The notes beneath the pieces are model-generated. The model had not been told where the DNA came from. It saw nothing but the letters and a program-made list of their open reading frames with translations, and did no database searches. From Clostridiales bacterium (GTDB taxonomy: Bacteria > Bacillota > Clostridia > Oscillospirales > Butyricicoccaceae): a DNA stretch of 33,431 bases. The position numbers and the translations under genes are program-made. Where the stretch lies: NCBI GenBank assembly GCA_019421385.1, contig JAHZFK010000029.1, forward strand, positions 1 to 33,431, written 5' to 3'. Numbering within the stretch: the first letter of the stretch is position 1; each line of letters begins with the position of its first letter. Below, one piece after another: positions 31,355-33,431 of the stretch.

Positions 31355-31876
31355 ATGGGAAGGGATTTTTTCCTGACAACAGAAAGAATTGGATTTTCCG
31401 AATGGCAAGAAGATGATATTGAGTTGGCGAAAATACTTTGGGGAGAACCTGCTGTAACAAGATTTATATGTGCCAGTGGAAAATTCAGTGAAGATGACAT
31501 AGTAAGCCGCTTAAAAAAAGAAATAGATATTAATTACAAATTTCATGTTCAATACTGGCCTATCTTCGAGATGACCTCAAATGAATTGATTGGCTGTTGT
31601 GGTTTAAGACCATATAAAGATAGAAAGTATGAATTAGGTTTTCATTTGCGGTCAAAGTTTTGGCGACAAGGCTATGCTGTTGAAGCGGCAACCGCTATAA
31701 TAGATTATGCCTTTACCGTGTTGAAAGCAGAGGGGCTGTTTGCAGGGCATAATCCCCAAAATATTGCTTCTCAAAAAATATTGAGTAAATTAGGATTTCA
31801 TTATATCGGTGATGAATTTTATGAACCAACAGGACTATATCACCCATCTTATGAATTAACTTCAAGCAGTCAGTGA
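31355..31876 (+). CDS. GNAT family N-acetyltransferase
   Basis: A 173-residue protein with GAGGTGAG before ATG 31355. It has the layout of the RimJ/RimL-like acetyltransf_3 group: N-terminal FFLTTERIGFSEWQEDDIEL, central ELIGCCGLRPYKDRKYELGF (strands 4 and 5), the acetyl-CoA loop FWRQGYAVEAATAIIDYAF (Q-x-x-G/A type R-Q-G-Y-A), and NIASQKILSKLGFHYIGD at the end. It transfers acetyl from acetyl-CoA to an amino group; the substrate is unknown. It is flanked by two near-identical palindromic repeats (31307 and 31877), as if it were a discrete cassette. It has no clear promoter of its own. Confidence 0.88.
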   Translation: MGRDFFLTTERIGFSEWQEDDIELAKILWGEPAVTRFICASGKFSEDDIVSRLKKEIDINYKFHVQYWPIFEMTSNELIGCCGLRPYKDRKYELGFHLRSKFWRQGYAVEAATAIIDYAFTVLKAEGLFAGHNPQNIASQKILSKLGFHYIGDEFYEPTGLYHPSYELTSSSQ

Positions 31877-31897
31877 AATTCCAGTTTTAGAACTGAA
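31877..31897. repeat. 21-bp palindrome-containing repeat, copy 2
   Basis: AAATTCCAGTTTTAGAACTGAA, one base different from copy 1 at 31307-31327 and in direct orientation, starting at the stop codon of the acetyltransferase gene. Confidence 0.7.
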
Positions 31898-31925
31898 TGC
31901 TCCCAAAATTGTAAAGGAGAGTATT

Positions 31926-32375
31926 ATGCCAGTTAACATAGCAGAAACGTTTGAATTGTTGTTTGATAAAAATAATAATATCGCATATAAAGCATTACAG
32001 GAGTTGCAAAAAGAAAGTGAAAAAACGAATTGCGTTTATGCTTATATGGATAGGCTAGGCGATATGCTTGACAGTGATAATTCTTATATTCGCACAAGGG
32101 GGCTTGTGCTGCTTGCCTATAATGCGAGATGGGATATAGATAATAAGATAGATGAGATTATTGACGAATATTTGAAACATATAACAGATGTTAAGCCGAT
32201 TACGGCAAGACAGTGTATAAAGCTGCTGCCTATGATCGCAAGGGATAAGCCGGAGTTAAGAAATGATATTTGTTCGGCGCTGCAAAAGGCGGATATATCT
32301 TTTTATGATGATAGTATGCAGCCATTAGTTTATAAGGATATTCAAAAAGTATTGAAAGAAATACAAAAATTATAA
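31926..32375 (+). CDS. HEAT-like helical repeat protein, function unknown
   Basis: A 149-residue, all-helical protein with AAAGGAG before ATG 31926. Segments such as FELLFDKNNNIAYKALQELQ, LGDMLDSDNSYIRTRGLVLL, and ARQCIKLLPMIARDKPELRN look like successive HEAT/ARM-type helical pairs. In databases, relatives of this kind are often labelled SufBD-like or HEAT-repeat proteins without a known role. Such repeats usually mediate protein or nucleic-acid contacts. It lies between the acetyltransferase and TIGR04076-type genes in an AT-rich stretch of small same-strand genes. Confidence 0.65.
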   Translation: MPVNIAETFELLFDKNNNIAYKALQELQKESEKTNCVYAYMDRLGDMLDSDNSYIRTRGLVLLAYNARWDIDNKIDEIIDEYLKHITDVKPITARQCIKLLPMIARDKPELRNDICSALQKADISFYDDSMQPLVYKDIQKVLKEIQKL

Positions 32376-32424
32376 AAATCAAAAATTCTAGCTTGTAGAA
32401 ATCAAAAATCTTTGGAGGGCGATT

Positions 32425-32778
32425 ATGAAGAAGTGGTATGATGAGGAATATGAATTTGAAATTGAAGTTACCAGTTTTTTAAGAGGCGATCATACAGAAC
32501 GATATTGCCGTAATGGGGAAGAAATCGGGGATAAATACACATGTACTTATGGCTGTCCTGTTAATAAAGACGGATATGGAATTTGCTCCAAAGCAATGAT
32601 GATGTTGTATCCGTTAATGGAAGCCGTCAGAAGCGGGGGCGATTTGGAAAATCTGGGCGGTGATAGGAAATACAGCAAAACAATTGTCTGTCCGGATGGC
32701 TGCGTGATGTTCCGGCTGACAGCGAAACCGCTTGGAAATGAGAACTTTCATAAGGGCGGCTTTTGGAAAGAACCTTGA
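32425..32778 (+). CDS. TIGR04076-like small cysteine-containing protein
   Basis: A 117-residue protein with TTTGGAGGG before ATG 32425. The pattern begins with FEIEVTSFLRGDHTERYCRN, then CPVNKDGYGICSKAMMMLYP, and ends with KTIVCPDGCVMFRLTAKPLG. Paired cysteines (C-x3-C and C-x2-GC) suggest a metal or redox site. This matches the TIGR04076 family of short uncharacterised proteins common in clostridia. No function can be named. The preceding 49-bp gap holds a TTCTA-GCTTG-TAGAA palindrome flanked by two AAATCAAAAAT repeats. Confidence 0.7.
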   Translation: MKKWYDEEYEFEIEVTSFLRGDHTERYCRNGEEIGDKYTCTYGCPVNKDGYGICSKAMMMLYPLMEAVRSGGDLENLGGDRKYSKTIVCPDGCVMFRLTAKPLGNENFHKGGFWKEP

Positions 32779-32829
32779 TTTTCTGTCTATAGAGTGGATT
32801 CACGGAAATTGGAAAGTGGGATAGGGAAT

Positions 32830-33342
32830 ATGATACTTGAAACAGAACGGCTATACCTGCGGGAAATGAACCAAGGGGATTTTGAAGCTTTATGTAAGAT
32901 TTTGCAGGATGATGAAACAATGTATGCCTATGAAGGGGCATTCAGCAATGAGGAAGTGCAGGAATGGCTTGACAGGCAGATTTCCCGTTACCGGAAGTGG
33001 GGATTTGGTCTGTGGGCAGTTATTTTGAAAGAAACAGATGAGATGATTGGACAGTGCGGGCTTACCATGCAGCCATGGAAAGACAGGGAAGTGCTTGAGA
33101 TCGGGTATCTTTTTAACCGGATGCACTGGCACACAGGATATGCTGTGGAGGCTGCAAAAGCCTGCAAAGAATATGCCTTTGAAATACTGAAAGCAGAGGA
33201 AGTCTGTTCGATCATCCGGGACACGAATACAGCTTCCCAAAAGGTGGCGCAAAGAAACGGGATGTGTGTAAAAGATAGCTGGACAAAGCATTACCGGGGT
33301 GTGGATATGCCGCATGACAGATATGTGGCTGTCCGTGGATGA
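32830..33342 (+). CDS. GNAT family N-acetyltransferase (RimJ/RimL-like)
   Basis: A 170-residue protein. ATG 32830 (MILETERLYLREMNQGDFEA) is the typical start of this group and has GGGATAGGG upstream; a GTG 12 codons earlier is less likely. Characteristic parts are ETERLYLREM, GFGLWAVILKETDEMIGQCG, the acetyl-CoA-binding HWHTGYAVEAAKACKEYAFE, and NTASQKVAQRNGMCVKDSWT. The substrate is unknown. It is distinct from the acetyltransferase at 31355 (similarity limited to the fold) and is richer in GC. Its TGA overlaps the ATG of the open frame that leaves the window. Confidence 0.9.
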   Translation: MILETERLYLREMNQGDFEALCKILQDDETMYAYEGAFSNEEVQEWLDRQISRYRKWGFGLWAVILKETDEMIGQCGLTMQPWKDREVLEIGYLFNRMHWHTGYAVEAAKACKEYAFEILKAEEVCSIIRDTNTASQKVAQRNGMCVKDSWTKHYRGVDMPHDRYVAVRG

Positions 33343-33431
33343 TACCTTATCTTAAAAATAGGAAAGTAAAATGGAAAAAAGTCGTGACAAAAGAGACGGT
33401 GAAGCGCCTGAAGTTTGTCCCTGCACGGTTT
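33339..33431 (+). CDS. Partial open frame running off the window, possibly IS66-type transposase
   Basis: Starting at ATG 33339, overlapping the previous stop (ATGA), 31 codons remain open to the window edge. KWKKVVTKETVKRLKFVPAR loosely resembles the V-x-E-x-L-x-[FY]-[IV]-P-A-[RK] segment before the zinc-binding motif of IS66 transposases. A second frame from ATG 33371 is also open. Too short to decide. Confidence 0.25.
   Translation, partial: MIPYLKNRKVKWKKVVTKETVKRLKFVPARF

Overview
This window is a mosaic from a low-to-mid GC Firmicute, most likely a gut Clostridia/Lachnospiraceae-type bacterium. Strong AGGAGG-type ribosome binding sites, TTGNNN-N17-TATAAT promoters and the phage and defence families present all point that way. 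The species cannot be fixed from sequence alone. The layout is a decayed phage replication fragment, a large defence island, a truncated phage head/tail operon carrying extra cargo genes, and a short AT-rich run of small accessory genes.

Left end (1 to about 2,345, minus strand): a phage replication fragment with the start of a family A DNA polymerase cut off at about 77, a small membrane protein, an intact DUF2815 protein, and a DUF2800 protein that has lost its N-terminus near 2,045. A perfect 20-bp palindrome (56-75) abuts the polymerase breakpoint.

Defence island (about 2,395-18,390, plus strand): a promoter drives a three-gene ABC-three-component (ABC-3C)-like set (C-terminal-domain protein, small middle component, SMC/Rad50-like ATPase with a CxxC hook) followed by an overlapping Xre-type regulator. 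Next is a type I restriction-modification locus: hsdM, a half hsdS, an inverted hsdS half cassette, a tyrosine recombinase, a full hsdS, and hsdR. Four copies of a 14-18 bp repeat (core TAAACGATAATTTA) sit in the central conserved region or at the end of every hsdS piece, in alternating orientation. This is an invertible specificity system (shufflon). The hsdR gene carries one in-frame ochre codon, so in this copy the locus should methylate and switch specificity but probably not cut. A GmrSD-like DUF262/DUF1524 nuclease and an unrecognised zinc-ribbon/SEC-C protein with a HEPN-like R-x4-H motif follow, then about 480 bp of degenerate repeats and strong hairpins.

Phage structural operon (about 18,395-30,431, plus strand): 5'-truncated large terminase, portal, ClpP-like protease, HK97 capsid, connector and tail genes, tail chaperone, tape measure and a small tail protein. 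Three cargo units interrupt it: a MerR/GyrI regulator with its own 19-bp-spacer promoter and terminator, an HNH-AP2 endonuclease, and, on the opposite strand, a type III toxin-antitoxin locus of the CptIN kind (promoter, two 48-nt repeats, terminator, toxin). The tail chaperone has an A-AAA-AAC slippery site, but its frameshift extension is broken. The last tail gene has an amber codon. The prophage is therefore defective.

Right end (30,432-33,431): a nucleoside phosphorylase-like gene, two GNAT acetyltransferases, a HEAT-like helical protein, a TIGR04076-type protein, and an ORF running off the window. Two 21-bp palindrome-containing repeats flank the first acetyltransferase gene.
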